Positions 1 to 7,915 of a stretch of DNA of 64,000 nt are shown here, piece by piece; positions within the stretch are counted from its first letter, which is position 1; each line of letters begins with the position of its first letter. Origin of the DNA: Streptomyces liliifuscus (GTDB taxonomy: Bacteria > Actinomycetota > Actinomycetes > Streptomycetales > Streptomycetaceae); the NCBI RefSeq assembly GCF_016598615.1, contig NZ_CP066831.1, forward strand, positions 9,858,001 to 9,922,000, in the 5' to 3' direction. The notes beneath the pieces are model-generated. The model was not told the origin of the DNA. It was given only the letters and a program-made list of their open reading frames with translations, and ran no database searches. The position numbers and the translations under genes are program-made.

Positions 1-149
1 GCGGCGATCTCGGGCACGACACCGCCGAAGCGGGCGTGCTCGTCCATGCTCGACGCCACCACATGGCCCAGCAGCTGCCCGTCCCGGACGAGGCCCGCGC
101 CGGTCTCGTCGCAGGACGACTCGATGCCGAGCACGATCGGAGAGCCCAT
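1..149 (-). CDS. tsaD: TsaD/Kae1-type tRNA threonylcarbamoyladenosine synthase subunit, N-terminal fragment
   Basis: Only the first 49 codons lie in the window; the gene continues off the left edge. The product begins MGSPIVLGIESSCDET and goes on to VASSMDEHARFGG, the N-terminal signature of the TsaD/Kae1 family, which completes t6A synthesis on ANN-decoding tRNAs. The ATG is at 149; an in-frame GTG lies six bases upstream. The segment between the two signatures reads GAGLVRDGQLLGHV. From memory this differs from the housekeeping Streptomyces TsaD, so it may be a second copy, but this is inference. It is divergent from sodF, and a nickel-regulator-type palindrome lies 25-49 bases upstream of its start, an unexpected setting for a tRNA-modification gene. 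Confidence 0.75.
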   Translation of the reverse strand, partial: MGSPIVLGIESSCDETGAGLVRDGQLLGHVVASSMDEHARFGGVVPEIA

Positions 150-173
150 GCCCACCCCTTTCTGCAGCAACAT

Positions 174-198
174 GTTATTGCAAGTGGAGTGCAATAAC
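174..198. promoter_or_regulatory. Nur-type operator upstream of the tsaD-like gene
   Basis: A perfect inverted repeat, GTTATTGCA-N7-TGCAATAAC. It contains TTGCAA-N5-GTGCAA, which fits the Streptomyces Nur (nickel-responsive Fur-family) box that I recall as TTGCAA-N5-TTGCAA. It sits just upstream of the tsaD-like start at 149 and more than 300 bases from sodF, so it most likely serves the leftward gene. A further TTGCAA half-site follows at 206-211. Confidence 0.65.
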
Positions 199-458
199 GT
201 ATCTGTTGCAACAAGGCGGGCGCTGGGCCAGACTGGCGGACGCGGCATTGCCGTATGAGCCGGGTGCGGGGCGTCGTCCTGCCTGACCTCGTCCGTCCTC
301 GCGGACGCCGTCCCGCCCCCTTGGTGGCTCCGGTGCCCGCCATCGCCTGCGGACTGATCGCCTGTCCCCGCGACCGGAGTGCGACGCGTCGGGGTGATTG
401 TCTCCACCCGACACGGCGGAAGTCCTAGGACCAATGCCTGATCGGCGAGGGTCTTCTG

Positions 459-492
459 TTGCTGCTAGCGTGCAACTGCATACTAGTGGCAA
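459..492. promoter_or_regulatory. Tandem Nur-type operators in the sodF promoter
   Basis: Two abutting matches to the Nur box occur: TTGCTG-N5-GTGCAA at 459-475 and CTGCAT-N5-TGGCAA at 476-492. They end 25 bases before the sodF ATG and must overlap its promoter or transcript start. In Streptomyces coelicolor, Ni-bound Nur represses sodF so that Ni-SOD replaces Fe-SOD when nickel is available; the same logic is expected here. Confidence 0.7.
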
Positions 493-516
493 TAACAACG
501 CCGAAGGATGTTGGAC

Positions 517-1158
517 ATGGCGGTTTACACGCTCCCGGAGCTCCCGTACGACTACGCGGCGCTCGAACCGGTCATCAACCCCCAGATCGTCGAGCTGCAC
601 CACGACAAGCACCACGCGGCGTACGTGAAGGGCGCGAACGACACCCTGGAGCAGCTCGCGGAGGCGCGGGACAAGGAGTCGTGGGGGTCGATCAACGGGC
701 TGGAGAAGAACCTGGCCTTCCATCTGTCCGGCCACATCCTGCACTCCATCTACTGGCACAACATGACCGGCGACGGCGGCGGCGAGCCGCTGGAGAAGGA
801 CGGAGTGGGCGAGCTCGCGGACGCGATCGCCGAGTCCTTCGGGTCGTTCGCGGGTTTCAAGGCCCAGCTGACCAAGGCCTCCGCGACCACCCAGGGTTCG
901 GGCTGGGGCGTCCTCGCGTACGAGCCGCTCAGCGGTCGTCTGATCGTCGAGCAGGTCTACGACCACCAGGGCAACGTCGGCCAGGGCTCGACACCGATCC
1001 TGGTCTTCGACGCCTGGGAGCACGCCTTCTACCTCCAGTACAAGAACCAGAAGGTCGACTTCATCGACGCCATGTGGGCCGTCGTCAACTGGCAGGACGT
1101 GGCCCGGCGTTACACCGCGGCCAAAGAGCGCGGCGACAGCCTGCTGCTCACGCCGTGA
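517..1158 (+). CDS. sodF: Fe(Zn)-type superoxide dismutase SodF
   Basis: A cytoplasmic iron superoxide dismutase of 213 residues that dismutates superoxide to peroxide and oxygen. It begins MAVYTLPELPYDY, then shows the first metal-ligand segment ELHHDKHH, the second in HLSGHILHSIYW, and the C-terminal DAWEHAFYLQY motif carrying the Asp and His ligands. GSGWGVLAY is the conserved central segment. The ATG at 517 is preferred over the in-frame ATG at 508 because GAAGGA at 503-508 lies eight bases ahead of 517 and the family starts there. Two Nur-type boxes precede it and a strong hairpin terminator follows, so it is probably monocistronic and repressed by nickel. Confidence 0.95.
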   Translation: MAVYTLPELPYDYAALEPVINPQIVELHHDKHHAAYVKGANDTLEQLAEARDKESWGSINGLEKNLAFHLSGHILHSIYWHNMTGDGGGEPLEKDGVGELADAIAESFGSFAGFKAQLTKASATTQGSGWGVLAYEPLSGRLIVEQVYDHQGNVGQGSTPILVFDAWEHAFYLQYKNQKVDFIDAMWAVVNWQDVARRYTAAKERGDSLLLTP

Positions 1159-1226
1159 CGGCGTAGGCACGCACAGATGTCCTGCTCGTGATCGTCTTCT
1201 CAACTTTCACCGGCAGGCAGTGGAAG

Positions 1227-1265
1227 GAAGGGCTCCCGCAAGGACGTGACTTGCGGGAGCCCTTC
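1227..1265 (+). terminator. Intrinsic terminator of sodF
   Basis: A perfect 15-base stem (1227-1241 pairs with 1251-1265) with a nine-base loop, about 70 bases after the sodF stop. It has no long T tract, as is usual in Streptomyces. Confidence 0.8.
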
Positions 1266-1299
1266 TGTGTCTGGTTCACGCTCACGCCTGTTGAGCGAA

Positions 1300-1629
1300 C
1301 GGCAGGTGTGCCGCACGGACCAGGTCGCTCGCCGACGACGGGCCCGACCGGCCGAGGGCTCTCAGTGGGCGTGCTGTGCAGCCACGAGCACGGCCTCAGG
1401 CCGATCGGTCCTCCCAGTGCACGCCACTTGGTGTCGTACCAAGCGTCCTCCCAGCCCACCGCGTAGGGCGCTCGGCCCTGGCGTAGCAATGGACCCAGGT
1501 GGTCTGGACGTAGGCGCCGTCCACGCAGGTGAGTCCTATCTGCACGTACTCACCTTGACCGATGTCCGGGCAGGTCACCGCTCTGTCCGGGGTTCCGCCC
1601 GAGGCTCGGGCGTCGACGTGTTGCTTCAC
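1300..1629 (-). pseudogene. Possible frameshifted coding remnant
   Basis: The gap between sodF and the methyltransferase has coding-like composition on the minus strand split between two frames. One frame (from about 1629 down to about 1480) reads EYVQIGLTCVDGAYVQTTW. The composition then looks coding in the next frame, with APYAVGWEDAWYDTKW (about 1470-1423) at high GC3. No known family is recognised. It may be the decayed end of a small secreted protein, or a short real ORF (77 residues, 1396-1629). Confidence is low. Confidence 0.25.
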
Positions 1630-2405
1630 AGCCGCCGGACGCGCAGCACCCCTGTCCGCATCGGGAGAGTGAACTCGCCGCGGGCGGTCTCCGGTCGGCT
1701 CGCGAGGAACGCGCGGATCCGGCCCAGCGTGGCCTCTTGTTCCTGTTCTGGCATGACCAGCAACCCCGCGCGCGTCGCGAGAGTCGCGACGAGAGAGTCG
1801 GCGGTACGGCGCTGCCCGTGGGGGAACTCGGCCTGCTCCGGTGAGCCGAACCGGGCGGGTTCGCCACTCTTCGGCAGGTGCATGTCTGCCGTCTCGGCGC
1901 GCCAGCCGGCGGGTGTGTCACGCGGGCCGATGACCGCGCTCCCGCCGACCCGCGCGAGCCCGGAGACCCACTCGACCCCGTCGTCCATGACGTTCCACAG
2001 ACCTGCCAGGATGCCGCCGGGCGCGAGGACCCTGGCGATCTCGGGCCCGGCGACGGCCATGTCGAACCAGTGCAAGGCGTTGCCGGCCAGCACGGCATCG
2101 ACAGACGCGTCCGGCAACGGAATCGCCTCCGCGCCACCCGACAGGGCGCGGACAGCAGGCAGCGAGCGGCGCAGCTCGGTCAGCATCGCCGAATCGGGCT
2201 CGACCGCAACGACTTCGGCACCCAGCGCGACCAACGTGGCCGTCAACTTGCCGGTTCCGGCGCCGAGGTCGAGCACACGCGGCCCGGACGCGGGCTCAAG
2301 TGCCCACCGCACCGCGGCCCGCGCGTAGTCCGGACGGTGCTCGGCGTAGGCGACCGCCGCCGCGCCGAACGACGAGGAATGAAGCAGGCGTTCGTCCTGA
2401 TCCAT
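1626..2405 (-). CDS. Class I SAM-dependent methyltransferase
   Basis: A 259-residue methyltransferase of the Methyltransf_11/UbiE-like fold. Motif I is RVLDLGAGTGKLT at about residues 43-55, followed by the acidic VVAVEPDSAM after strand beta-2 and the GNALHWFDM segment typical of this subfamily. Its substrate cannot be read from the sequence. I start it at MDQDERLLH (2405) rather than at an ATG 36 bases upstream, because conserved-looking sequence begins there. It lies downstream of the TetR gene on the same strand, with about 135 bases between them, so co-transcription is possible but not evident. Confidence 0.8.
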   Translation of the reverse strand: MDQDERLLHSSSFGAAAVAYAEHRPDYARAAVRWALEPASGPRVLDLGAGTGKLTATLVALGAEVVAVEPDSAMLTELRRSLPAVRALSGGAEAIPLPDASVDAVLAGNALHWFDMAVAGPEIARVLAPGGILAGLWNVMDDGVEWVSGLARVGGSAVIGPRDTPAGWRAETADMHLPKSGEPARFGSPEQAEFPHGQRRTADSLVATLATRAGLLVMPEQEQEATLGRIRAFLASRPETARGEFTLPMRTGVLRVRRL

Positions 2406-2541
2406 CCGGCCACCGTATCGACGCCGCAGGCGCCCGGCCACCCCGCGTCACCACCGCGGCGGCGGCCACCCGATGCAGCTCCGAGGAGCGGGGGGTTCTC
2501 CCTGCCTGTCCGCGTCGTGGCGGGGACTTCGGTGATCCGTG

Positions 2542-3153
2542 TCAGCGAAGTGTGGCGACCGCCGTGCCGTGGAGGACCTCCTCGGCGCGGTCCCACGACC
2601 AGCCGTTCTCGACCACGAGTGTTCGCCAGCCGGTGGGGCCGAACCAGTACCAGAGGAGGTCGCCGGTTTCCTTCACCGAGTGGGACGGCGGCGGAGTCAG
2701 GGTGTGCAGATGGCGGGCGGCGGTACGGAGGGCGTCCCGGTACGCGGCGGTCGCGCGCTCCCACAGCTCTTCGCCGTTCTCGTGGACGGGCAACGCCTTG
2801 CGGATCGCCTCGTGCACCGCGAACTGCCCCTCGTTGCCCAGGCGCGTCCCGTGGGCCAGGGCCTTGAGCACCGCCTCCGGGGTCCGTAGTTCGAGCAGAT
2901 CCTTCATGGCCCGGTCGTAGCCGGAGGCGTTGACGCCCTGGTCGACGATCCGGTCCAGGATGTCGCTCTTGCTCCCGACGCTCGCGAAGACGGTCTTCGA
3001 GGCGACACCTGCCGCCGAGGCGATGTCGGCGACGGTGACCCGGCCGTAGCCGCGCTCGGCGAACAGCTTCGTGGCGTGTTCGAGGATCAGCGCGTGCGTC
3101 CGTGCGGCGGCCTGTTCGCGCAGCGGAGAGACGTAACGGCGCTTGGGAGGCAT
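2542..3153 (-). CDS. TetR-family transcriptional regulator
   Basis: A 203-residue repressor. The N-terminal helix-turn-helix is clear: an ILEHATKLFAERGYGRVTVA segment followed by DIASAAGVASKTVFASVGSK. The remaining residues form the variable ligand and dimerisation domain. It is divergent from the NTF2/SnoaL-like gene at 3258 across a 104-base gap. That gap holds TGAATTCA at 3172-3179 within a loose CCTA-N15-TAGG inverted repeat close to its own start, a possible but weak autoregulatory operator. The ligand is unknown. Confidence 0.9.
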   Translation of the reverse strand: MPPKRRYVSPLREQAAARTHALILEHATKLFAERGYGRVTVADIASAAGVASKTVFASVGSKSDILDRIVDQGVNASGYDRAMKDLLELRTPEAVLKALAHGTRLGNEGQFAVHEAIRKALPVHENGEELWERATAAYRDALRTAARHLHTLTPPPSHSVKETGDLLWYWFGPTGWRTLVVENGWSWDRAEEVLHGTAVATLR

Positions 3154-3257
3154 GGCGTCATCCTACGGGGATGAATTCAATAGGCGTGCTGTAACCTCAA
3201 TTCCCTGTCGGCTGACATCACCTCTCTGATCGCACCTCCCTCGAAAGGGATCACGCA

Positions 3258-3839
3258 ATGGGCATGGACGCCACGGAACTGGCCCACGGGCTCTTCCGCA
3301 TCCTTGAGACAGGCGACCCGGCACTGGCCGCCGAGGTGGTCCACGAGGACTTCCGCAACCGCGAGGCAGCCGTGTCGCCCACGAGTTGCGCGCTCCCCGG
3401 GCCCGCAGGAGTGCTCGCCTCCAGCGCGTGGATGCGCTCCGCCTTCAGCGACCTGCGCTTCCCCGTCCTCGGTATCGCCCACAACGACGAGCAGGTCTGG
3501 CTACGGCTTCGTATGCGGGGCCGTCAGACAGGACCCTTCGTCCGCTTCCGGGACGGCGCGCTCGACCAGGCGATACCTCCCACGGGGCGTGACATCGACT
3601 TCGAACAGATCCACGTGCTCGACCTCCGCGACGGCAAAGTGGTCGGTCACGAAGCGGTGCGCGACGACATGACCATGCTCGGGCAGCTCGGCATCTTCCC
3701 GCCGAGCCCCGCCACCGCGCTGCGCATGCTCGCCTGGCGAGTGACGGGAAAGGCCACGCGCGCCGCCGCGGACGTAACGACGAAGGCCGCCGAGGCAGCG
3801 GCCGGCCCGCTGCGGGAGAGCCCGGGGCAGAGCCACTGA
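3258..3839 (+). CDS. SnoaL/NTF2-like ester cyclase family protein
   Basis: A 193-residue protein. The first 145 residues read as a SnoaL-like NTF2 fold: an ELAHGLFRILETGDPALAAE helix, then VHEDFRN, then strands ending in FEQIHVLDLRDGKVVGHEAV. The last 45 residues (RMLAWRVTGKATRAAADV onward) are an Ala-rich amphipathic tail. Such proteins bind small hydrophobic ligands and include polyketide cyclases, but most uncharacterised members have no known role. It is divergent from a TetR gene, which probably controls it. The start is the ATG at 3258; a second in-frame ATG is two codons in. Confidence 0.7.
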   Translation: MGMDATELAHGLFRILETGDPALAAEVVHEDFRNREAAVSPTSCALPGPAGVLASSAWMRSAFSDLRFPVLGIAHNDEQVWLRLRMRGRQTGPFVRFRDGALDQAIPPTGRDIDFEQIHVLDLRDGKVVGHEAVRDDMTMLGQLGIFPPSPATALRMLAWRVTGKATRAAADVTTKAAEAAAGPLRESPGQSH

Positions 3840-3935
3840 ACCGACTGGGCCGAGGAGTTCGCGACCCGTACGAGCTCATCACGGAGGCAGGTCACGAGGT
3901 CGCTGCCGAAGGCGGTCTCCAGGGCCGGAGCGGCG

Positions 3936-4949
3936 TTACTGCAGTGCGTGGACCGCGGCTGAGAACACCGGTGGCATCCGGGACGCCGCGGGGACGATGA
4001 GGCGGGCGGTCCCGGGGCGGCGGCCGGCGGCCAGCAGGGCTCCCGTCAGCAGTCGGTGGCGCCGGGTCAGCCGAGTCCAGGCGCGCTCGTACGCGTCCGG
4101 TCGCCCGACGGCCAGGCAGCGGACGGCCGCCCCGGCCGTCGCCAGGGCGAGCGCGACGCCCTCGCCGGTGAGGGCGTCCAGGTACCCCGCGGCGTCGCCG
4201 ACGAGCAGGACACGGCCCGCGGTTCTGCGCCGCACCCGCTGCCGCAGTGGTCCGGCGCCGCGTACCTCCGTCGCGGCCGTTCCGCGCAGCGACGCGGTGA
4301 GCGCGGGAAAGGCGGCCAGGTGCTCGTCGTACCCGCGACGGCTGCGGCTGAGGATCGCGACGCCCACCAGGTCGTCGCCGACCGGCGTCACATAGGCCTC
4401 GCCGTGCCGGGACCAGTGGACCTCCACGAAGTCCGTCCACGGCTCGACGCGGTAGTGCCGGCGCAGTCCGTAGCGCCCGTGGGGACGGTTCGGCAGTTCC
4501 AGCCCCAGGCCGCGGCGCACCGGGGAGTGCAGACCGTCGGCGGCGATCAGCCAACGGGCCGTGGTCCCGGCGGCGGTGACCGTGTCCGTGCCCTGCTGTA
4601 CCGCGCCGACCTTGCCCGGCAGCATGCGCACGCCGAGGTCGAGCGCGCGCTGGTGCAGTGCGGAATGCAGAGTCGTACGGCGGATCCCCAGCCCGCCCCG
4701 GCCGCGGAAGGACGCTTCGGCGCGGGCGGCGCCGTCCACATAACGGATGCCCCGCAGCTCGCGGCCACTGGCGTCGACGCCCAGTGCTCGCAGCGCGGCG
4801 ACTCCGCCGGGCATGACGCCTTCTCCGCAGGCCTTGTCCACGGGCGAGGTCCGGGGTTCGACGACGACGGCCTCCAGGCCGGCGAGCGCCGCGTGGATGG
4901 CGGCGGCCAGACCGGCCGGTCCGCCGCCGGCCACCAGTACGTCGATCAC
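3936..4949 (-). CDS. srsC: FAD-dependent monooxygenase, SrsC-like (alkylresorcinol hydroxylase)
   Basis: A 337-residue group A flavin hydroxylase/geranylgeranyl-reductase-like protein. It has a Rossmann FAD motif, VLVAGGGPAGLAAA, at residues 4-17, the AADGLHSPVRR segment at 136-146, and the FAD ribityl motif VLLVGDAAGY at 247-256. The start is a GTG at 4949 that overlaps the stop of the methyltransferase gene (GTGA), indicating translational coupling. In Streptomyces griseus, SrsC oxidises methoxylated alkylresorcinols made by SrsA and SrsB to hydroquinone/quinone-type phenolic lipids. Gene order and families match, so the role is inferred by cluster. There is no signal peptide. Confidence 0.82.
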   Translation of the reverse strand: MIDVLVAGGGPAGLAAAIHAALAGLEAVVVEPRTSPVDKACGEGVMPGGVAALRALGVDASGRELRGIRYVDGAARAEASFRGRGGLGIRRTTLHSALHQRALDLGVRMLPGKVGAVQQGTDTVTAAGTTARWLIAADGLHSPVRRGLGLELPNRPHGRYGLRRHYRVEPWTDFVEVHWSRHGEAYVTPVGDDLVGVAILSRSRRGYDEHLAAFPALTASLRGTAATEVRGAGPLRQRVRRRTAGRVLLVGDAAGYLDALTGEGVALALATAGAAVRCLAVGRPDAYERAWTRLTRRHRLLTGALLAAGRRPGTARLIVPAASRMPPVFSAAVHALQ

Positions 4950-5485
4950 GCCGGGGCGGGCGTGGTCGAGGTGGTCGCGACGGCGAGTGCCCGGTTCTCG
5001 CAGCGGATGCGTACGGTGAGCAGGGCGGCGTTGAGGACCGTGAACGCGACTGCGGTGACCCACGCGGTGTGGACCAGGGGCAGGGCCACACCCTCGGCGA
5101 CGACGGCCACGTAGTTCGGGTGCCGCAGCCACCGCCGGCGGTAAGGGCCGTCGGTCACCAGTGGCAGGCCGGGTACGACGATCACCCGGGTGTTCCAGCG
5201 GGCTCCCAGGGTGTGGATGCACCACCACCGCAGCGCCTGGGAGGCCACGAGCACGGCCAGCATCGGCCAGGCGAGGGCGGGTACGAAGGGGCGGTCGGCC
5301 AGCCACACCTCGGCCGGGCAGGCGATCAGCAGGCCGGTGTGGAGGGCGACCATCGCGGGGTAGTGGCCCTGCCCGGACTCGGTCGCGCCGCGGGCGGTGC
5401 TCCACCGTTCGTTGCGGCGGGCGACGACGAGTTCGGCGACGCGCTCGCCGGCGACTGCCGCCACCAGCAGTCCGTACCAGATCAT
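4946..5485 (-). CDS. srsB: Isoprenylcysteine carboxyl methyltransferase-family membrane methyltransferase, SrsB-like
   Basis: A 179-residue integral membrane protein with about five hydrophobic segments. It has the ICMT-type C-terminal signature: LGARWNTRV, then LVTDGPYRRRWLRHPNYV, in which the RHPNY motif contributes to SAM binding. In the S. griseus srs operon the equivalent SrsB O-methylates alkylresorcinols. It sits between the type III polyketide synthase (72 bases upstream) and the flavin hydroxylase (4-base overlap). The C-terminus is Thr/Pro/Ala rich. Confidence 0.85.
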   Translation of the reverse strand: MIWYGLLVAAVAGERVAELVVARRNERWSTARGATESGQGHYPAMVALHTGLLIACPAEVWLADRPFVPALAWPMLAVLVASQALRWWCIHTLGARWNTRVIVVPGLPLVTDGPYRRRWLRHPNYVAVVAEGVALPLVHTAWVTAVAFTVLNAALLTVRIRCENRALAVATTSTTPAPA

Positions 5486-5557
5486 GTGCCCACTGTCCTT
5501 CGTTGCCTTCGCGTTCTTCGTGTTCTTCGTGTTCGTCGTGTTCTTCGATGGGGCGAA

Positions 5558-6643
5558 CTACCAGCGCAGCAGGACGAGTTCGCTGGCGAAGCCGGGCCCC
5601 ATCGCCAGGAGTACACCCGGCGTGCCCGGCGGCGGGCGGCGTTCGGCCAGGGTGTCGCGCAGTACGTGGAGGACCGACGACGAGGACAGGTTGCCCACGT
5701 CGGCCAGATGACGCCAGGTCACATCGAGCGCCTCGTCGGGCAGGTCGAGGGCCTCGGTGACCGCCTGGAGGACCTTGGGACCACCCGGGTGGCACACCCA
5801 GGCGGTCACGTCCTTCCGCTTGATCCCGTGGTCGCCGAGGAACCCCTCGACGTCATCGGCGAGGTACCGGCGCACCACGTCGGGGACCCGGGGGTCGAGG
5901 ACGACCTTGAAGCCGGAGTCCTTGATGTCCCAGCCCATGACGCGCCCGGTGTCCGGATACAGGTGGCTGCGGGTGTCCACGATCGTCGGGCCTGCGCTCT
6001 TGTCCCGGAGGCCCGGGAGGCCCGGGCCGCCCTGGCGGTTGGCGCCGCAGGCGACGACCGCGGCGGCGCCGTCGCCGAACAGCCCGGTGGCGACCAGGTT
6101 GGCCACGGAGGCGTCGTCGCGCTGGAAGGTGAGCGAGCACAGTTCGACCGACAGCAGCACCGCGACGTGGTCGGGCCGGCCCAGCAGGTAGTCGTGCATA
6201 CGGGCCAGGCCGGCGGCGCCGCCGGCACAGCCCAGGCCGAACAGGGGCAGCCGTTTGACGTCCGGCCGCAGTCCGAGGCGGCCGGCCAGCCGTGCGTCGA
6301 TCGAGGGGGTCGCGATGCCGGTGACGGAAGTGAAGACCAGCAGGTCCACATCGGCCGCGGACAGACCGGCCAGGTCCAGTGCGTCCCGGACGGCCTTGGC
6401 GCCCAGGTCGGTGGCGGCGGCGACGAAGACGTCGTTGGCGGCGCCGAACCCGTCCAGTTCCGCGTACCGTTCGAGCGGCAGCGTCATATGGCGCGAGCGG
6501 ACCTTCGCGCTGCGGTGCAGCCGGTCCAGGACCCGGCGGTCGGTGCCCTCGGGCAGGCAGGTGCGGGCCACCATGTCGGTGATCTCGGACTGGGTGTGAC
6601 GGTGCGGTGCGAGGGCACCGTGAACGGCGGCGATCCGCGTCAT
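5558..6643 (-). CDS. srsA: Type III polyketide synthase, alkylresorcinol synthase-like
   Basis: A 361-residue chalcone-synthase-fold enzyme. The Cys-His-Asn triad is visible: Cys139 in LFGLGCAGG, His285 in WVCHPGG and Asn318 in DVGNLSSSS. MGPGFASELVLLRW closes the protein, as in the family. Alkylresorcinol synthases condense a long-chain acyl starter with malonyl units to give phenolic lipids. I start at MTRIAAVHG (6643); an upstream ATG at 6736 would add 31 unconserved residues. It heads the srsABC operon on the minus strand and shares a 170-base divergent promoter region with a UbiA-family gene. The exact product class is inferred from the cluster. Confidence 0.9.
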   Translation of the reverse strand: MTRIAAVHGALAPHRHTQSEITDMVARTCLPEGTDRRVLDRLHRSAKVRSRHMTLPLERYAELDGFGAANDVFVAAATDLGAKAVRDALDLAGLSAADVDLLVFTSVTGIATPSIDARLAGRLGLRPDVKRLPLFGLGCAGGAAGLARMHDYLLGRPDHVAVLLSVELCSLTFQRDDASVANLVATGLFGDGAAAVVACGANRQGGPGLPGLRDKSAGPTIVDTRSHLYPDTGRVMGWDIKDSGFKVVLDPRVPDVVRRYLADDVEGFLGDHGIKRKDVTAWVCHPGGPKVLQAVTEALDLPDEALDVTWRHLADVGNLSSSSVLHVLRDTLAERRPPPGTPGVLLAMGPGFASELVLLRW

Positions 6644-6813
6644 ATGGTTCCCGTCCGGTTCCCGACTCTGGTGCGTTGCCAGCTGCTCTGGTGAGTTGCT
6701 CCCCACGTGTTCCCCGGCCCGGGACGTCGACACCACGAATCGCCCGTCCGGCCGTTCCCCTTGGGGGTGTGTGCTCCGGCCGGGTTGGGGCGCGGGCGCC
6801 TACGATCGGCCGG

Positions 6814-7680
6814 GTGGGCACTCCCGAGCAGTTCACGGGCGGCCCGGCCGCGAGTTGGGCCGGCCGGGTGGGCGGCCTGGCCGGATCGTGCCACCCCGGG
6901 CCTGTCGTGGCGGTCACCGCCCTGATGGCGACTCTGGCCGTCACCGCCGGTCAGAGTCCCGCGCGTTGCGTCCTGACCGCCGCCGCCGTGCTGACCGGGC
7001 AGCTGTCCGTCGGCTGGTGCAACGACGCGTTCGACGCCCGCCGGGACATCGCCACCGGCCGCCGCGGCAAACCCGTCGCCGACGGCACGGTCGGCGTGAC
7101 CGAGGTGTGGGTCGCCGCGTACGCCGCGCTGGCGCTGTGCGTGCCGCTCTCGTTCGCCTGCGGCCTGTGGGCGGGCGCCGTTCATCTGACCGGGGTGGCG
7201 GCGGCGTGGGCGTACGACCTGCGGCTCAAGGCGACGGCATGGTCCTGGGCGCCGTACGCGGTGGGTTTCGCCGCCCTTCCGGCCTTCGTGGCACTGGGTC
7301 TGCCGGGGCAGCCGTGGCCGGCCTGGTGGGTCGTCACCGCCGGGGCCCTGCTGGGGGTCGGCGCCCACCTCGGAGACGTACTGCCGGACATCCGCGGGGA
7401 TCTGGCGACGGGCGTACGGGGATGGCCGCACCGGCTGGGCCCGGACGGCGCGCGGCTGCTGCTGCCGGTGCCGCTGGTGGCCGCGTCCGCGGTGCTGGCG
7501 CTGGGGCCCGCCGGACCACCCGGCCGGTGGGGAGTGGCGGCGCTCGCGGTGGCCGTCCTGGTCGCGGTGGCGGGGACGGTACTGGGACGCCGCCGGGAAC
7601 GGGCGGCGTTCGCGGCAGCGGTCGCCGTGGCGGTGGTGGACGTGGCGCTACTGCTGCTGCGCGGCACCGGAATCGCCTGA
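6814..7680 (+). CDS. UbiA-family prenyltransferase, divergent from srsABC
   Basis: A 288-residue polytopic membrane protein. It carries both Asp-rich motifs of the UbiA superfamily: NDAFDARRD at residues 70-78, and DVLPDIRGD at 188-196, which bind Mg-diphosphate. RGKPVADG follows the first motif, as in UbiA enzymes. The GTG at 6814 has no ribosome site. A TACGAT -10-like hexamer at 6801-6806 ends seven bases ahead of it, so the mRNA is probably leaderless. Its position opposite a phenolic-lipid operon suggests prenylation of an aromatic product, or an independent quinone pathway; neither can be decided here. Confidence 0.82.
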   Translation: MGTPEQFTGGPAASWAGRVGGLAGSCHPGPVVAVTALMATLAVTAGQSPARCVLTAAAVLTGQLSVGWCNDAFDARRDIATGRRGKPVADGTVGVTEVWVAAYAALALCVPLSFACGLWAGAVHLTGVAAAWAYDLRLKATAWSWAPYAVGFAALPAFVALGLPGQPWPAWWVVTAGALLGVGAHLGDVLPDIRGDLATGVRGWPHRLGPDGARLLLPVPLVAASAVLALGPAGPPGRWGVAALAVAVLVAVAGTVLGRRRERAAFAAAVAVAVVDVALLLLRGTGIA

Positions 7681-7915
7681 CCGCACCCCGCCTCGCCGAC
7701 CGGCTCGCAGGTCCGTGTCCGCAGGGACGGCGGGCGATCACGTCACTGCCGATCGGGTACCAGCGGTCGCAGGGCACACCTGTCGTGCTGCCGCTCATCC
7801 AGTGCGAGGCACATCTTGGCCGTCACTCGTACGGCGGACTTCATGTGAAGAGCCCACACACGCATCGGCGACCTCGCAGAATCGGGTCGGGGAATCGATT
7901 CGGGGGGCGTGGAAC

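Noticed and set aside
3936..5795. A 619-residue fusion of upstream sequence with the flavin hydroxylase
   Set aside because: The 280-residue extension overlaps the methyltransferase gene in another frame; a GTG with GTGA coupling at 4949 is the sensible start.
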